From assembly GCA_021769965.1 (NCBI GenBank), contig JAETRU010000003.1, positions 1 through 64,000 of the forward strand: DNA of 64,000 bases, given 5' to 3'. How positions within the stretch are numbered: the stretch's first letter is position 1; each line of letters begins with the position of its first letter. This document shows, piece after piece, positions 53,818 through 63,129 of this stretch. A program made the position numbers and the translations under genes. The notes under the pieces were generated by a model. It was not told the origin of the DNA and searched no databases. It saw only the letters and a list, made by a program, of their open reading frames with translations. Source of the stretch: Eubacterium sp. Its GTDB lineage: Bacteria; Bacillota; Clostridia; Peptostreptococcales; Anaerovoracaceae.

Positions 53818-54933
53818 TCAGTTTCCGGTGATCCTTACAGGCAGGATCAGATATTCAAAGGAATTGCCTTCCAGAGGTTCCACCAGGCAAGGCTTGATGC
53901 TGGCATTGAAATACATCAGAATTTCTTCATCATCGATAGCTTTCAGTACATCCAGAACATATTTGGCGTTAAAACCGATATCCAGATCTTCACCTTCCTT
54001 GGAGATCAGGATCTCTTCTTTCACGTTTCCTTCTTCTGATTTAGATGTAATAGTCAGGATATTATCTCTGATAGCAAATTTGATCAGGTTATTTTTTCCT
54101 TCCTTTGACAGCAAAGAAGCTCTCTCAATACTTTCTGTCAGATCTCCCTTTGAAACTTTGATCTTGATATTACTGTCTGCGGGAAGTACGTCTCTGTATT
54201 TGATGAATTCACCGTCCAGCAGGCGAAGTACTACTTTTACATTACCGATAGCGAAAACAGCGTTTTTATCGCGCAGGATCAGTTTTACAGTTTCCTCTTC
54301 TTCTGACGCGTCGCTTAAGATCTTATGGATCTCATTCATGATCTTCGCTGAGATGACAACGTTCTTTTCCTCCAGGTTTACCATAGCTTTTCTCGATACA
54401 GCAAGTCTGTAGCCGTCGATGGCTGCCAGATTAACACTGTCAGAAAGCAGTTCGATCAGAATACCTGTAAGAACTCCTTTGGACTCATCCACGCTGGCTG
54501 CGAAGGATGTCTTTCTGATCATTTCCTTTAATACTGATTTTTCAAAGAGAATACCGTCCTGCTGGTCTGAAATGATTTCTACAGCAGGAAATTCATCTGC
54601 CGGAAGACCGACGATGCTGAACTGGGAGTTAAGACATCTGACAGTTACGCTGCCGTTTTCCACTTCTATGGTAACTTCTGCGTTAGGCAGCTTTCTGATG
54701 ATATCACTGAATAATTTTGCCTGTACGACGACAGATCCTTTTTCTGTTTCTGATACGTCGATGGTCTCTTCTATGGTGATCTCATGGTCAGACGTCACCA
54801 TCCTCAGTTTGCCGTCTTCTCTGACTTCCATGAAGATTCCTTTCAGTATAGGAAGCGTAGATCTGTTTGTAACCGCTTTGGAAACAATATTCAGTGCTTT
54901 GGTTAATGTGATCTGACTGCATTTAAATTTCAT
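53818..54933 (-). CDS. dnaN: DNA polymerase III beta subunit (sliding clamp)
   Basis: 371 residues in three similar domains of about 120 residues, beginning MKFKCSQITLTKALNIVSKAV and ending MYFNASIKPCLVEPLEGNSF with a PVRI-type end. The ring keeps the polymerase on DNA. Follows dnaA across the oriC unwinding region. Confidence 0.97.
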   Translation of the reverse strand: MKFKCSQITLTKALNIVSKAVTNRSTLPILKGIFMEVREDGKLRMVTSDHEITIEETIDVSETEKGSVVVQAKLFSDIIRKLPNAEVTIEVENGSVTVRCLNSQFSIVGLPADEFPAVEIISDQQDGILFEKSVLKEMIRKTSFAASVDESKGVLTGILIELLSDSVNLAAIDGYRLAVSRKAMVNLEEKNVVISAKIMNEIHKILSDASEEEETVKLILRDKNAVFAIGNVKVVLRLLDGEFIKYRDVLPADSNIKIKVSKGDLTESIERASLLSKEGKNNLIKFAIRDNILTITSKSEEGNVKEEILISKEGEDLDIGFNAKYVLDVLKAIDDEEILMYFNASIKPCLVEPLEGNSFEYLILPVRITGN

Positions 54934-54973
54934 TTTTACCTCCGAAAATGCTATCTTTTTCTTTTATTAAAGA

Positions 54974-55067
54974 TAGTAGTATTAGTAGTAGGGGGTGTTG
55001 ATAATGTGGATAACTTTTCATCCCCTTGGAAAATATAGTTTTTTTGTGCTGGAAGATATGTGGATAA
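54974..55067. other. oriC: oriC unwinding region between dnaA and dnaN (DnaA-trios and boxes)
   Basis: Plus strand: six trinucleotides TAG TAG TAT TAG TAG TAG (54974-54991), a G cluster, then abutting DnaA boxes TGTTGATAA (54996-55004) and TGTGGATAA (55005-55013, consensus), and another consensus box at 55059-55067. AT-rich sequence flanks the trios on the left. The order box-box-GC cluster-trios matches the basal unwinding element described for Bacillus subtilis, so strand opening should start near 54950-54990. Confidence 0.85.
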
Positions 55068-55087
55068 CCTGATTCATTTTTGCAGAT

Positions 55088-56434
55088 TTATTCAGAGATT
55101 TCCTTCTTCAGAGTATCGATGATCTCTTTCAGCTGTTCGTCGTTTTTCAGTCCGGACTGGATCTTATCGCAGGCATGCATGACTGTGGTGTAATGTCTGC
55201 CGCCGAAGAGATTTCCGATCTTCGGGAGGGAATAATCAGTCATTTCTCTGCACAGGTACATGGCGATCTGTCTCGGATAGGCTACGCTGTTGGTGCGCTT
55301 CGAACTTTCCATGGCGGTAACGTCAATGTGAAAGTAGCGGCTGACGATCGTTTTTATCTTTTCCGGCGTAGGGCTGCTGCTGTTGTTCTGCAGAATGTCT
55401 TTTAAGATCCTTCTGGCAAAGACCTTGTCTACTTTTTCCTTCATCAAAGAGGAAAATCCAATGATACGGTCAAAGGCACCTTCCAGTTCTCTGATATTGT
55501 TCTTGATGTTTTCCGCGATGAGGCAGATGACCTCATACATGTCGTCGTTGACTTCGATGTTGGCGTTCTCTGCCTTTTTCATCAGGATGGCTACCCTTGT
55601 CTCATAGTCGGCAGGCTGCAGGTCCGCTATAAGGTTCCACATGAAGCGGGAACGGAGTCGTTCTTCCAGTTTTACCAGTTTATTTGGAGCGCGGTCGCTG
55701 GAAATGACGATCTGCTTGTTCAGGTCGTAGAGGGCATTGAACGTATGGAAGAATTCTTCCTGCATGGTATCTTTGCCCTCAAGGAACTGGATGTCATCGA
55801 TAAGAAGCACGTCAACCTTTCTGTATTTGTTCTTGAATTCCCGGACTTTATTTTCTCCCAGGGCTTTGATGAACTCGTTGGTAAACATCTCCGAGGATAC
55901 ATAGAGGACGTTCAGGTTTTCGTTGTGTTCCAGCAGGTAAATGCCAATAGCGTTCATCAGGTGGGTTTTTCCAAGGCCGGAACCTCCGTAGATGAAAAGC
56001 GGATTATACGCTACCGACGGGGATTCGGCTACGGCAAGGGCTGCTGCCTGCGCGTATTTATTACTGTTTCCCACGACAAAGTTATCAAAGGTGTATTTCG
56101 GGTTGAAAATTTTCTGCTTGCGCAGCTTGGGGTCCATGATCACAGGCTGTCTTGTTACAGGACCGGGGTCTTCCTTCTGCTGCGCGTAGTCAGATGTATG
56201 CTTTACCACGACTCTGTAGTCTTCTCCTGTCGCGCTTTTAAAGGCATTTTCTATCATTTCTATGTATCGGTCTTTCAGGACTTTAATGACGAAATCCTCA
56301 TCAGATTCCAGATAGGCGATCTTGAGATTCTTATCCAGAGTGTTCAGTCTGGTATTTTCGAACCATGTATTATAGCTGACGGGCGTTACGTCTTTTTCAA
56401 TTATTTCTAAAACTTGTTTCCAGATGCTTTTCAT
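55088..56434 (-). CDS. dnaA: Chromosomal replication initiator protein DnaA
   Basis: 448 residues. Domain I about 1-80, short linker II, AAA+ domain III (Walker A GGSGLGKTHLMNAIG at 150-164; Walker B VDVLLIDDIQFLEGKD), and domain IV helix-turn-helix with MTDYSLPKIGNLFGGRHYTTVMH that reads DnaA boxes. Transcribed leftward from a promoter containing a DnaA box. Confidence 0.98.
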   Translation of the reverse strand: MKSIWKQVLEIIEKDVTPVSYNTWFENTRLNTLDKNLKIAYLESDEDFVIKVLKDRYIEMIENAFKSATGEDYRVVVKHTSDYAQQKEDPGPVTRQPVIMDPKLRKQKIFNPKYTFDNFVVGNSNKYAQAAALAVAESPSVAYNPLFIYGGSGLGKTHLMNAIGIYLLEHNENLNVLYVSSEMFTNEFIKALGENKVREFKNKYRKVDVLLIDDIQFLEGKDTMQEEFFHTFNALYDLNKQIVISSDRAPNKLVKLEERLRSRFMWNLIADLQPADYETRVAILMKKAENANIEVNDDMYEVICLIAENIKNNIRELEGAFDRIIGFSSLMKEKVDKVFARRILKDILQNNSSSPTPEKIKTIVSRYFHIDVTAMESSKRTNSVAYPRQIAMYLCREMTDYSLPKIGNLFGGRHYTTVMHACDKIQSGLKNDEQLKEIIDTLKKEISE

Positions 56435-56465
56435 TTTTGCTCCTTCATTTTATCTCTCATATTTC

Positions 56466-56494
56466 ATTGTACAAAATAAGTTATCCATATACAA
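56466..56494 (-). promoter_or_regulatory. dnaA promoter with embedded DnaA box
   Basis: TTGTAT (56494-56489), 17-bp spacer, TACAAT (56471-56466) on the minus strand. The near-consensus DnaA box TTATCCATA (56481-56489) lies in the spacer and touches the -35, so DnaA can repress its own gene. Confidence 0.75.
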
Positions 56495-56634
56495 GTGTTA
56501 ATTTAAAACCGCGAAAAATAAATTTTTTTAAAAGTTTTCCATGTTGTGTGGATAACTTTGTGCATATCTTTCAAAAACATCTTTTTTTAGAGAAAAAGGA
56601 ATGTATTTTTTGATAAGATCAAAATTTATCCACA
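56481..56634. other. oriC: DnaA-box cluster between dnaA and rpmH (second oriC part)
   Basis: TTATCCATA at 56481-56489, TGTGGATAA at 56547-56555 and TTATCCACA at 56626-56634, separated by AT-rich sequence. With the dnaA-dnaN boxes this makes a bipartite origin flanking dnaA. Confidence 0.8.
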
Positions 56635-56665
56635 GGCGGATGATGATGAAAATATGACAAAACAG

Positions 56666-56694
56666 TTGACAAGCTCTTTTAATAAAAGTATAAT
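56666..56694 (+). promoter_or_regulatory. rpmH-rnpA operon promoter
   Basis: TTGACA (56666-56671), 17-bp spacer, TATAAT (56689-56694): consensus sigma-A promoter. Confidence 0.88.
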
Positions 56695-56764
56695 AGATAG
56701 GCATATGTGCATCCATTGGAATTTAGATGATGCATGGATTTTACATTGAAGGAGGTAAAAACAA

Positions 56765-56899
56765 GTGAAACAGACTTATCAGCCAAAGAAAAGACAGAGA
56801 ATGAAAGAGCATGGCTTCAGAAAGAGAATGAGCACCAAGAATGGAAGAAACGTTCTGAAGAGAAGAAGAGCAAAAGGCAGAAAAAAATTATCTGCTTAA
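56765..56899 (+). CDS. rpmH: 50S ribosomal protein L34
   Basis: 44 residues starting with GTG at 56765, with AAGGAGG 9 bases upstream. The sequence ([20 protein letters not shown], then [20 protein letters not shown]) is unmistakable L34. First gene of the plus-strand block; rnpA follows after 6 bases. Confidence 0.98.
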   Translation: MKQTYQPKKRQRMKEHGFRKRMSTKNGRNVLKRRRAKGRKKLSA

Positions 56900-56905
56900 T
56901 TTGAA

Positions 56906-57244
56906 ATGCTAAAAAAAAACGTATTAAGAAGAAAGACTGATTTTCAAAGTATCTACAACAGAGGAAAATCAGTCGGCGACCGTTACGTCGTTCTTTTTTA
57001 CAAGAAGAATCATCTTCCGTATAACAGGATGGCGTTTCTGGCCAGTAAGAAGGTCGGCAACAGTGTCAGTCGGAACAGAGCCAGAAGATTGATGAAGGAA
57101 AGCTACAGACTTACGAAGCTGAAGATTCCCGAAGGGTATGATGTGATAATCATAGCCAGAAACACTATTGCAGACGCAAAATGCGCAGAAGTAAGGAAAT
57201 CCTTGGAATCTGCCATACGAAGGACCGGGGTGCTGAAGAAATAA
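56906..57244 (+). CDS. rnpA: Ribonuclease P protein component
   Basis: 112 residues; assists the catalytic RNA in 5' maturation of tRNAs. The RNR signature [15 protein letters not shown] is at about 55-69, preceded by [11 protein letters not shown]. The stop overlaps the yidD start (TAATG). Confidence 0.96.
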   Translation: MLKKNVLRRKTDFQSIYNRGKSVGDRYVVLFYKKNHLPYNRMAFLASKKVGNSVSRNRARRLMKESYRLTKLKIPEGYDVIIIARNTIADAKCAEVRKSLESAIRRTGVLKK

Positions 57245-57474
57245 TGAAATATATCAGCCGTTTTTTTAGGGGGATCATGATTTTTCTGATCCGTGTATAT
57301 CAAAGATGTATTTCGCCTTTATTTCCGCCTGCCTGCAGGTTCTACCCTACCTGTTCCACCTATTTTATTCAGGCTCTGCAGAAATATGGTGTTTTTAAGG
57401 GTAGTTACTTAGGAATCAAACGAATTTTGAAGTGTCATCCGGGTAATCCCGGCGGATATGACCCTTTGAAATGA
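57244..57474 (+). CDS. yidD: Membrane protein insertion efficiency factor YidD
   Basis: 76 residues from the ATG at 57244. Typical motifs [23 protein letters not shown] split by CxxxPxC pattern, and [19 protein letters not shown]. Small peripheral membrane protein encoded between rnpA and yidC. Confidence 0.95.
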   Translation: MKYISRFFRGIMIFLIRVYQRCISPLFPPACRFYPTCSTYFIQALQKYGVFKGSYLGIKRILKCHPGNPGGYDPLK

Positions 57475-57487
57475 CGGAGGAAATTGA

Positions 57488-58183
57488 ATGGGAATTTTAG
57501 CTAAACCTCTGGGATGGCTCCTTTCGCTTCTTTACGGGATCGTAGGAAGTTACGGCATCTCAATCGTCATCATAACCATCATAGTAAAGATGATACTGTA
57601 TCCTTTTTACAAGAAGCAGATCATGTCTACTGCCGGAATGACGAGTATTCAGCCGAAAATACAGGAAATCCAGAGGAAATACGCAAACGATAAAGAAACG
57701 ATGAACGCCAAGCTTGCCGAGCTGTATAAGGAAGAGAATTTTAATCCGATGGGCGGATGTCTTCCTATGATCGTGCAGATGTTTATCATCATGGCGTTGT
57801 TTGGACTTGTAAGGAATCCGATGCTCTATCTGTCTGATGACAGCATGTACTTCGCGATACACGAAAGTTTCCTGTGGATCAAGGATCTGAGCCAGCCTGA
57901 CTTATGGATCCTTCCTATTGCTGCGGGTATAGCGACGTTCTTCTCATTTTGGATGAATCAGCAGTCGGGTTTAAATCCGCAGGCCGGATCCAATATGATG
58001 ACGAATATCATGAAGTACTTCTTCCCGATCATGATCGTATGGCTTGCCAGATCATATCCATCTGCCCTGGCGATCTATTGGTTCATGAGCCAGTTCATTC
58101 AGATTTTCTTTAACTTGCGTTTTAATGCACTTAGAAAGGCTCTTAAAAATAAGAATAAACCAGCTAAGAAGAAAAAGAAGTAA
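57488..58183 (+). CDS. yidC: YidC/Oxa1 family membrane protein insertase
   Basis: 231 residues, the short Gram-positive form without the large outer domain. About five membrane helices; LLYGIVGSYGISIVIITIIV and the following cytoplasmic loop KKQIMSTAGMTSIQPKIQEI, and the Lys-rich end NKPAKKKKK. No lipobox Cys. Inserts and folds membrane proteins. Confidence 0.95.
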   Translation: MGILAKPLGWLLSLLYGIVGSYGISIVIITIIVKMILYPFYKKQIMSTAGMTSIQPKIQEIQRKYANDKETMNAKLAELYKEENFNPMGGCLPMIVQMFIIMALFGLVRNPMLYLSDDSMYFAIHESFLWIKDLSQPDLWILPIAAGIATFFSFWMNQQSGLNPQAGSNMMTNIMKYFFPIMIVWLARSYPSALAIYWFMSQFIQIFFNLRFNALRKALKNKNKPAKKKKK

Positions 58184-58206
58184 GAGCTATTGGAGGAAAA
58201 ATAAAT

Positions 58207-59031
58207 ATGGATGTTTCTGAAAAATGGGGAACCGACGTGGAGACTGCGGTCAATCTCGCACTGGCGGATCTCAAATTGACAAGAGACGAAGTTGAGGTAA
58301 CTGTACTGGAGGAGCCTTCCAGGGGTTTCTTTGGAATCGGTTCTAAGCTTGCTTTAGTCAGAGTCGAAAAAAAGAAACCGGAACCAGCACCCGAACCGGC
58401 GCCAGCGCCGGAACCGGTGAGAGAAAATAAAAAAGAAGAAATCAAGGCTTCCAGACCAGAAGCAAAGCCGAAAAAGGCGCAGAAAAATGAAAGAAGAAGT
58501 GAAAAGAAGCCTGAGAGAAGAGAAAAAGCGAAGGAAAAAGAACCTGTTAAATTCTCTTTAGAGGCTGAATTTACTGATTTAGAACCTGCGCCGGATCATC
58601 CTGCTATCGCCTTCCTTACGGAAGTAACAGAGCAGATGGGTCTGGATATCCAGATTTCTGCAAAGGCCAATGAAGAAAACGTATTTATCAATATTTCCGG
58701 CAAGGATTCCGGTACTGTGATCGGTAAAAGAGGTCAGACTCTGGACGCGATCCAGTATCTTACAAGCCTTGTTGTAAATAAGGAAAACGAAAAATATACC
58801 AGAGTTGTCGTAGACGCGGAGAATTACCGCGCTAAGAGAGAGAAGACTTTGGAAAAACTGGCCAACAGACTTGCAGACAAAGTCGTAAAAACCAAAAGAA
58901 GCGTAAGGCTTGAGCCTATGAACCCTTATGAACGTAAGGTGATTCATGCAACTCTTCAAAGTAATCCGCGCGTCACGACCAGAAGCGAGGGACAGGATCC
59001 GTATAGAAGGGTTATCATTGAGCTGAAGTAA
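58207..59031 (+). CDS. jag: RNA-binding protein Jag/KhpB
   Basis: 274 residues. Jag_N domain about 1-52 (ALADLKLTRDEVEVTVLEEP), a Pro/Glu/Lys-rich linker (about 55-115), KH domain about 130-205 (GKDSGTVIGKRGQTLDAIQ), and R3H domain at the end (NPYERKVIHATLQSNP with R-x3-H). Binds RNA, often with KhpA, and influences cell division and wall synthesis. Confidence 0.95.
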   Translation: MDVSEKWGTDVETAVNLALADLKLTRDEVEVTVLEEPSRGFFGIGSKLALVRVEKKKPEPAPEPAPAPEPVRENKKEEIKASRPEAKPKKAQKNERRSEKKPERREKAKEKEPVKFSLEAEFTDLEPAPDHPAIAFLTEVTEQMGLDIQISAKANEENVFINISGKDSGTVIGKRGQTLDAIQYLTSLVVNKENEKYTRVVVDAENYRAKREKTLEKLANRLADKVVKTKRSVRLEPMNPYERKVIHATLQSNPRVTTRSEGQDPYRRVIIELK

Positions 59032-59036
59032 TTTAT

Positions 59037-59060
59037 AGCCCGCAGAAACAGCGGGCTTTT
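59037..59060 (+). terminator. Terminator between jag and mnmE
   Basis: AGCCCGC and GCGGGCT with a 7-base loop, then TTTTCTTG, 5 bases after the jag stop. Probably partial, since mnmE has no clear own promoter. Confidence 0.65.
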
Positions 59061-59081
59061 CTTGTTAAACGGAGATACATC

Positions 59082-60452
59082 ATGGAAGATACCATTGCTG
59101 CAATCGCGACGCCTCCAGGTGAAGGGGGTATAGGAATTATCAGGATCAGCGGAGAAAACGCCGCGGAGATCCTGGACAGGATTTTCGTTCCTGCAGGCGG
59201 CAGGAAAATGGAAAACAGAAGAATGACATATGGCAATATCGTTGATCCAGTAGACGGCAGAAAGGTTGACGAAGTCCTCTGTGTTTTTATGAAAGGTCCC
59301 AAGACCTACACCGTAGAGGATGTCGCGGAGATAAACTGTCATGGAGGTATCATTCCTCTGCGTCAGACTCTGCAGCTGGTTTTGCAGTACGGCGCCAGAA
59401 TGGCGGAGCCCGGTGAATTTACCAAACGGGCTTTTCTGGGCGGCCGCCTGGATCTGACGCAGGCGGAAGCCGTCATTGATCTTATAAAGGCTAAAACAGA
59501 CAAAACCTTTGATGTAGCTATGTCCCAGCTGGACGGCCGTTTTTCTGAAAAAATCAAGGCCATCAGAAAAGACCTTGTAGATATTCTGGTAAATATCACA
59601 GTAAATATAGATTATCCTGATGAGGATATTGAAGAATTAACATTTGAACGGCTTGAAAAAGAGCTGCATAAGGTAAAAGACAGTATTGATGAGCTGGTTT
59701 CCGGCGCTTCCACCGGACGTATTCTGCAGGAAGGGCTGGCGGTAGCCATCATTGGAAAACCAAACGTAGGAAAATCCTCTCTGATGAACAGCCTCCTGGG
59801 AGATGCCCGGGCTATCGTTACGGACATTCCGGGAACGACCAGAGATACGATAGAGGAATATCTCAGCATTAAAGGTATCCCTGTCAGACTGACGGATACG
59901 GCGGGCATCCGTCATACTGAGGATGTCATTGAAAAGATCGGTATTGAAAGATCAAAGGCTTCCTTTAATCAGGCTGATCTGGTCATCCTTATTCTGGATG
60001 CCAGCAGACCTCTTGAGGACGAAGACAGAGAGATCATGGAGCGCGTCAATCCTGAAAAGACTATAGCAGTCCTGAATAAGGCAGATCTGGATCAGGTTAT
60101 AACCAGAGAGGATATAGAGCCGCTGCTGCCTTCCGTCCGTATCATTGAGACGTCTATGAAAACCCGGGACGGAATCCCTTTGATCGAGGATGAAGTGGTA
60201 TCTATGGTCTACGGCGGCAGGGTCAGCCAGAGTGAAAGCGTTATGGTTACCAGCGCGCGGCATCAGGATCTGCTGACAAAGGCGCTGCAGTCTGTAAAGG
60301 ACGGCATTGCCATGACGGAGAGAAGAGAAGCCCTGGAATTCATCGAGATCGATGTGAACAGCTGCTATGAGCGGCTTGGTGAGATCATCGGCGAAACGGT
60401 GCAGGATGATATCATTAACGAAGTATTTTCGAGATTTTGCTTAGGAAAGTAG
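59082..60452 (+). CDS. mnmE: tRNA modification GTPase MnmE
   Basis: 456 residues. N-terminal folate-binding domain ([17 protein letters not shown]), GTPase domain with G1 [10 protein letters not shown] (near 225), G3 DTAG, G4 NKAD, and the C-terminal CLGK tetrapeptide whose Cys is needed for catalysis. With MnmG it modifies the wobble uridine of tRNAs. Confidence 0.97.
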   Translation: MEDTIAAIATPPGEGGIGIIRISGENAAEILDRIFVPAGGRKMENRRMTYGNIVDPVDGRKVDEVLCVFMKGPKTYTVEDVAEINCHGGIIPLRQTLQLVLQYGARMAEPGEFTKRAFLGGRLDLTQAEAVIDLIKAKTDKTFDVAMSQLDGRFSEKIKAIRKDLVDILVNITVNIDYPDEDIEELTFERLEKELHKVKDSIDELVSGASTGRILQEGLAVAIIGKPNVGKSSLMNSLLGDARAIVTDIPGTTRDTIEEYLSIKGIPVRLTDTAGIRHTEDVIEKIGIERSKASFNQADLVILILDASRPLEDEDREIMERVNPEKTIAVLNKADLDQVITREDIEPLLPSVRIIETSMKTRDGIPLIEDEVVSMVYGGRVSQSESVMVTSARHQDLLTKALQSVKDGIAMTERREALEFIEIDVNSCYERLGEIIGETVQDDIINEVFSRFCLGK

Positions 60453-60459
60453 GATAACT

Positions 60460-62343
60460 ATGGAACACATTTTAATGGGTGAATATGACATTATCGTGGT
60501 AGGGGCCGGTCACGCGGGCTGCGAAGCGGCTCTGGCAGCCGCCAGAATGGGAAATAAGACGCTGCTCTTCTCCATCAATCTGGAGGCCATTGCCATGATG
60601 CCCTGCAATCCTTCTATCGGGGGGACCGGAAAAGGACATCTGGTAAGAGAGATCGATGCTTTAGGCGGTGAAATGGGAAAGAACATCGATAAGACTTTTA
60701 TCCAGAGCAGAATGCTGAACACGGCAAAGGGTCCGGCGGTCCATTCCCTTCGGGCGCAGGCCGATAAGCATAAATATCATACGGAAATGAAGAAGACGAT
60801 CGAGCAGCAGGAAAATCTGGACATGAAGCAGGCAGAGGTCGTTGATCTGATCGTAGAGGACGGCAGAGTCTGCGGCGTGGTTACGATGACGCACGCGTGG
60901 TATAAGGCGAAGGCTGTGGTACTGGCCACCGGAACCTTTCTGCGTGGCAAGATTTTCATTGGAGACAGCAGCTTTTCCAGCGGTCCTAATGGTCTTGCGC
61001 CATCTGTTCAGCTGGCGGATAATCTGGTGAAGCACGGTATGAAACTGCGCCGGTTCAAGACAGGCACGCCGGCGAGAGCTCTGGCTTCTACCTTTGATTA
61101 CAGTAAAATGGCTGAACAGAAAGGTGATAAGAAAATTGTACCTTTTTCTTTTATGAATGATAGATTAGAAAAGGATCAGATATCTTGCTGGTTGACTTAT
61201 ACCAATGAAAACACGCATACTGTGATAAGAAATAATTTTCATAGGTCTGCATTGTTTGGAGGTCAGATAGAAGGAATAGGACCTAGATATTGTCCATCTA
61301 TTGAAGATAAGGTAAATAGGTTTGCCGATAAAGAGAGACATCAATTATTTGTTGAGCCGGAAGGACTGGATACTGAGGAAATGTATATTCAGGGTATGTC
61401 ATCAAGTTTACCTGAAGATGTTCAGTTAGCTTTCTATCATACTATACCCGGACTCGAAAATATCGTTATAACAAGACCTGCGTATGCGATAGAATATGAT
61501 TGCATAGACCCTTTGGATCTAAATATTAATTTAGAAAACAGACAGATAAAGAATTTATTTTGCGCGGGACAGTTTAACGGAAGTTCCGGATATGAGGAGG
61601 CGGCAGCCCAGGGACTGATGGCAGGAATCAACGCGTCACTGTTAATAAATGGAAAAGAACCGTTTGTTCTGGACAGAAGTGAGGCTTATATTGGCGTTCT
61701 CATCGACGATCTGGTGACAAAAGGTACTAATGAGCCTTACAGAATTATGACCAGCAGAGCGGAATATAGGCTGGTTCTGAGGCAAGACAACGCGGACATG
61801 CGTTTAACGGAAAAATCTTACAGGATCGGACTGGCTGATCAGGAAAGATACGACAGATTTCTGGAGAAGAAAGCTCGTGTAGAAAAAGAGAAGGAGCGTC
61901 TGGAAAATACTTATATTTATCCGAAAGACGCCAATACGTATTTGGAGAATATTGGAAGCGCGCCTCTGCAGAACAGAGTGACGCTGGCAGACCTTTTGAA
62001 GCGCCCTGAAGTAACCTACGAAAATCTTGCTGCTGTTGACAGGGATCGCCCTCAGCTCTCTTCTCATGAGGAAAATCAGCTGGAGGTGCAGATCAAATAC
62101 GCGGGATATATCAATAAGCAGCTGGCGCAGATCGAGCGGTTTAAGAAACTGGAGACAAAGCCCCTCAGTGAAGACCTGGATTACAGCAGTATCGAAGGAC
62201 TTCGGATCGAAGCTATGCAGAAGCTGAATCAGATCAAGCCGAGATCTATGGGCCAGGCGTCCCGTATATCAGGCGTTTCGCCGGCAGATATTAACGTTTT
62301 AATGATTTATCTGGAAAAAAACAGGAGAAGTAAGGGAATATGA
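60460..62343 (+). CDS. mnmG: tRNA modification enzyme MnmG (GidA)
   Basis: 627 residues, FAD-dependent partner of MnmE. FAD loop [19 protein letters not shown] near 11-29, [21 protein letters not shown], and the helical C-terminus with [14 protein letters not shown]. Starts 7 bases after mnmE. A stretch at about 61100-61570 is clearly AT-richer than its surroundings and uses TTA, AGA and ATA codons, suggesting an exchanged segment inside an otherwise normal gene. Confidence 0.97.
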   Translation: MEHILMGEYDIIVVGAGHAGCEAALAAARMGNKTLLFSINLEAIAMMPCNPSIGGTGKGHLVREIDALGGEMGKNIDKTFIQSRMLNTAKGPAVHSLRAQADKHKYHTEMKKTIEQQENLDMKQAEVVDLIVEDGRVCGVVTMTHAWYKAKAVVLATGTFLRGKIFIGDSSFSSGPNGLAPSVQLADNLVKHGMKLRRFKTGTPARALASTFDYSKMAEQKGDKKIVPFSFMNDRLEKDQISCWLTYTNENTHTVIRNNFHRSALFGGQIEGIGPRYCPSIEDKVNRFADKERHQLFVEPEGLDTEEMYIQGMSSSLPEDVQLAFYHTIPGLENIVITRPAYAIEYDCIDPLDLNINLENRQIKNLFCAGQFNGSSGYEEAAAQGLMAGINASLLINGKEPFVLDRSEAYIGVLIDDLVTKGTNEPYRIMTSRAEYRLVLRQDNADMRLTEKSYRIGLADQERYDRFLEKKARVEKEKERLENTYIYPKDANTYLENIGSAPLQNRVTLADLLKRPEVTYENLAAVDRDRPQLSSHEENQLEVQIKYAGYINKQLAQIERFKKLETKPLSEDLDYSSIEGLRIEAMQKLNQIKPRSMGQASRISGVSPADINVLMIYLEKNRRSKGI

Positions 62344-63047
62344 TGGAACAGTTAAAAAAGGCCTTTGACCATATGAACATTCCTCTGGATCAGAAGATGG
62401 AATCCCAGTTTATTTCCTATATGGACGGCGTGCTTCTCTGGAACGAGAAGATAAACCTGACAGCTATCACAGACCGGGAAGAATTTGTACAGAAGCACTT
62501 TATCGATTCCGTCCTCTGTGTTCCTTTTGATGAATACCAAAAGGCTGAAAAGGTTCTGGATCTGGGTACGGGCGCTGGTTTTCCCGGCGTGCCCCTTGCC
62601 ATTGTAAGCCCGGAAAAAGAATTTACTCTGGCAGACTCGCTGAACAAAAGGCTTCGGGTCATTGATGATCTTGCCGGACAGGCAGGTATTTTAAATATCA
62701 CTACGGTTCACGGCAGGGCAGAGGAGCTTGCGAAGAACAAAGCTTTCCGTCAGGCTTTTGATCTGTGCGTCAGCCGTGCCGTCGCGAATATGACCGTTCT
62801 GGCGGAGTACTGTCTTCCTTTTGTAAGAACGGGCGGTCATCTGCTGGCTTACAAGGGGCCTGACGCGGAAAAAGAAGTAAAGGACGCGGCCAAAGCCATC
62901 AAAATTCTGGGAGGCAGACTGGACCGGATCCAGTCAGTGGATCTCAATGGCTACGCGCATAACATCATCGTTATAGAAAAAATAAAGGAAACTCCTGCGA
63001 AATATCCGAGAAAAGCAGGAACTCCGGCAAAGGAACCCATACGCTGA
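62340..63047 (+). CDS. rsmG: 16S rRNA (guanine527-N7)-methyltransferase RsmG (GidB)
   Basis: 235 residues. SAM-binding motif [17 protein letters not shown] near 72-88, and [23 protein letters not shown] at 62340 overlaps the mnmG stop (ATGA); the next codon is also ATG. The last codons and the stop are part of the terminator hairpin. Confidence 0.95.
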   Translation: MMEQLKKAFDHMNIPLDQKMESQFISYMDGVLLWNEKINLTAITDREEFVQKHFIDSVLCVPFDEYQKAEKVLDLGTGAGFPGVPLAIVSPEKEFTLADSLNKRLRVIDDLAGQAGILNITTVHGRAEELAKNKAFRQAFDLCVSRAVANMTVLAEYCLPFVRTGGHLLAYKGPDAEKEVKDAAKAIKILGGRLDRIQSVDLNGYAHNIIVIEKIKETPAKYPRKAGTPAKEPIR

Positions 63048-63067
63048 CGAGGTATGGGTTTTTTTGT
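63034..63067 (+). terminator. rsmG terminator
   Basis: AACCCATAC and GTATGGGTT with the rsmG stop codon in the loop, followed by seven T. Confidence 0.85.
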
Positions 63068-63083
63068 CGAACGCTTTATGTAT

Positions 63084-63109
63084 CATTCCCCGGGAAAACA
63101 TGGTATGAT
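63084..63109 (+). promoter_or_regulatory. noc-like gene promoter with Noc-site-like palindrome
   Basis: Extended -10 TGGTATGAT (TATGAT 63104-63109). In front lies CATTCCCCGGGAAAAC (63084-63099), matching 12 of 16 positions of the Noc site consensus TATTTCCCGGGAAATA known from Bacillus. Weak as a site but well placed for autoregulation. Confidence 0.4.
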
Positions 63110-63129
63110 GTAAAAAAAGGAGGGATAGC

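Noticed and set aside
54960-54995. TAG-rich stretch as a simple sequence repeat
   Set aside because: Its position beside a G cluster and two DnaA boxes fits DnaA-trios; it is reported as part of oriC.
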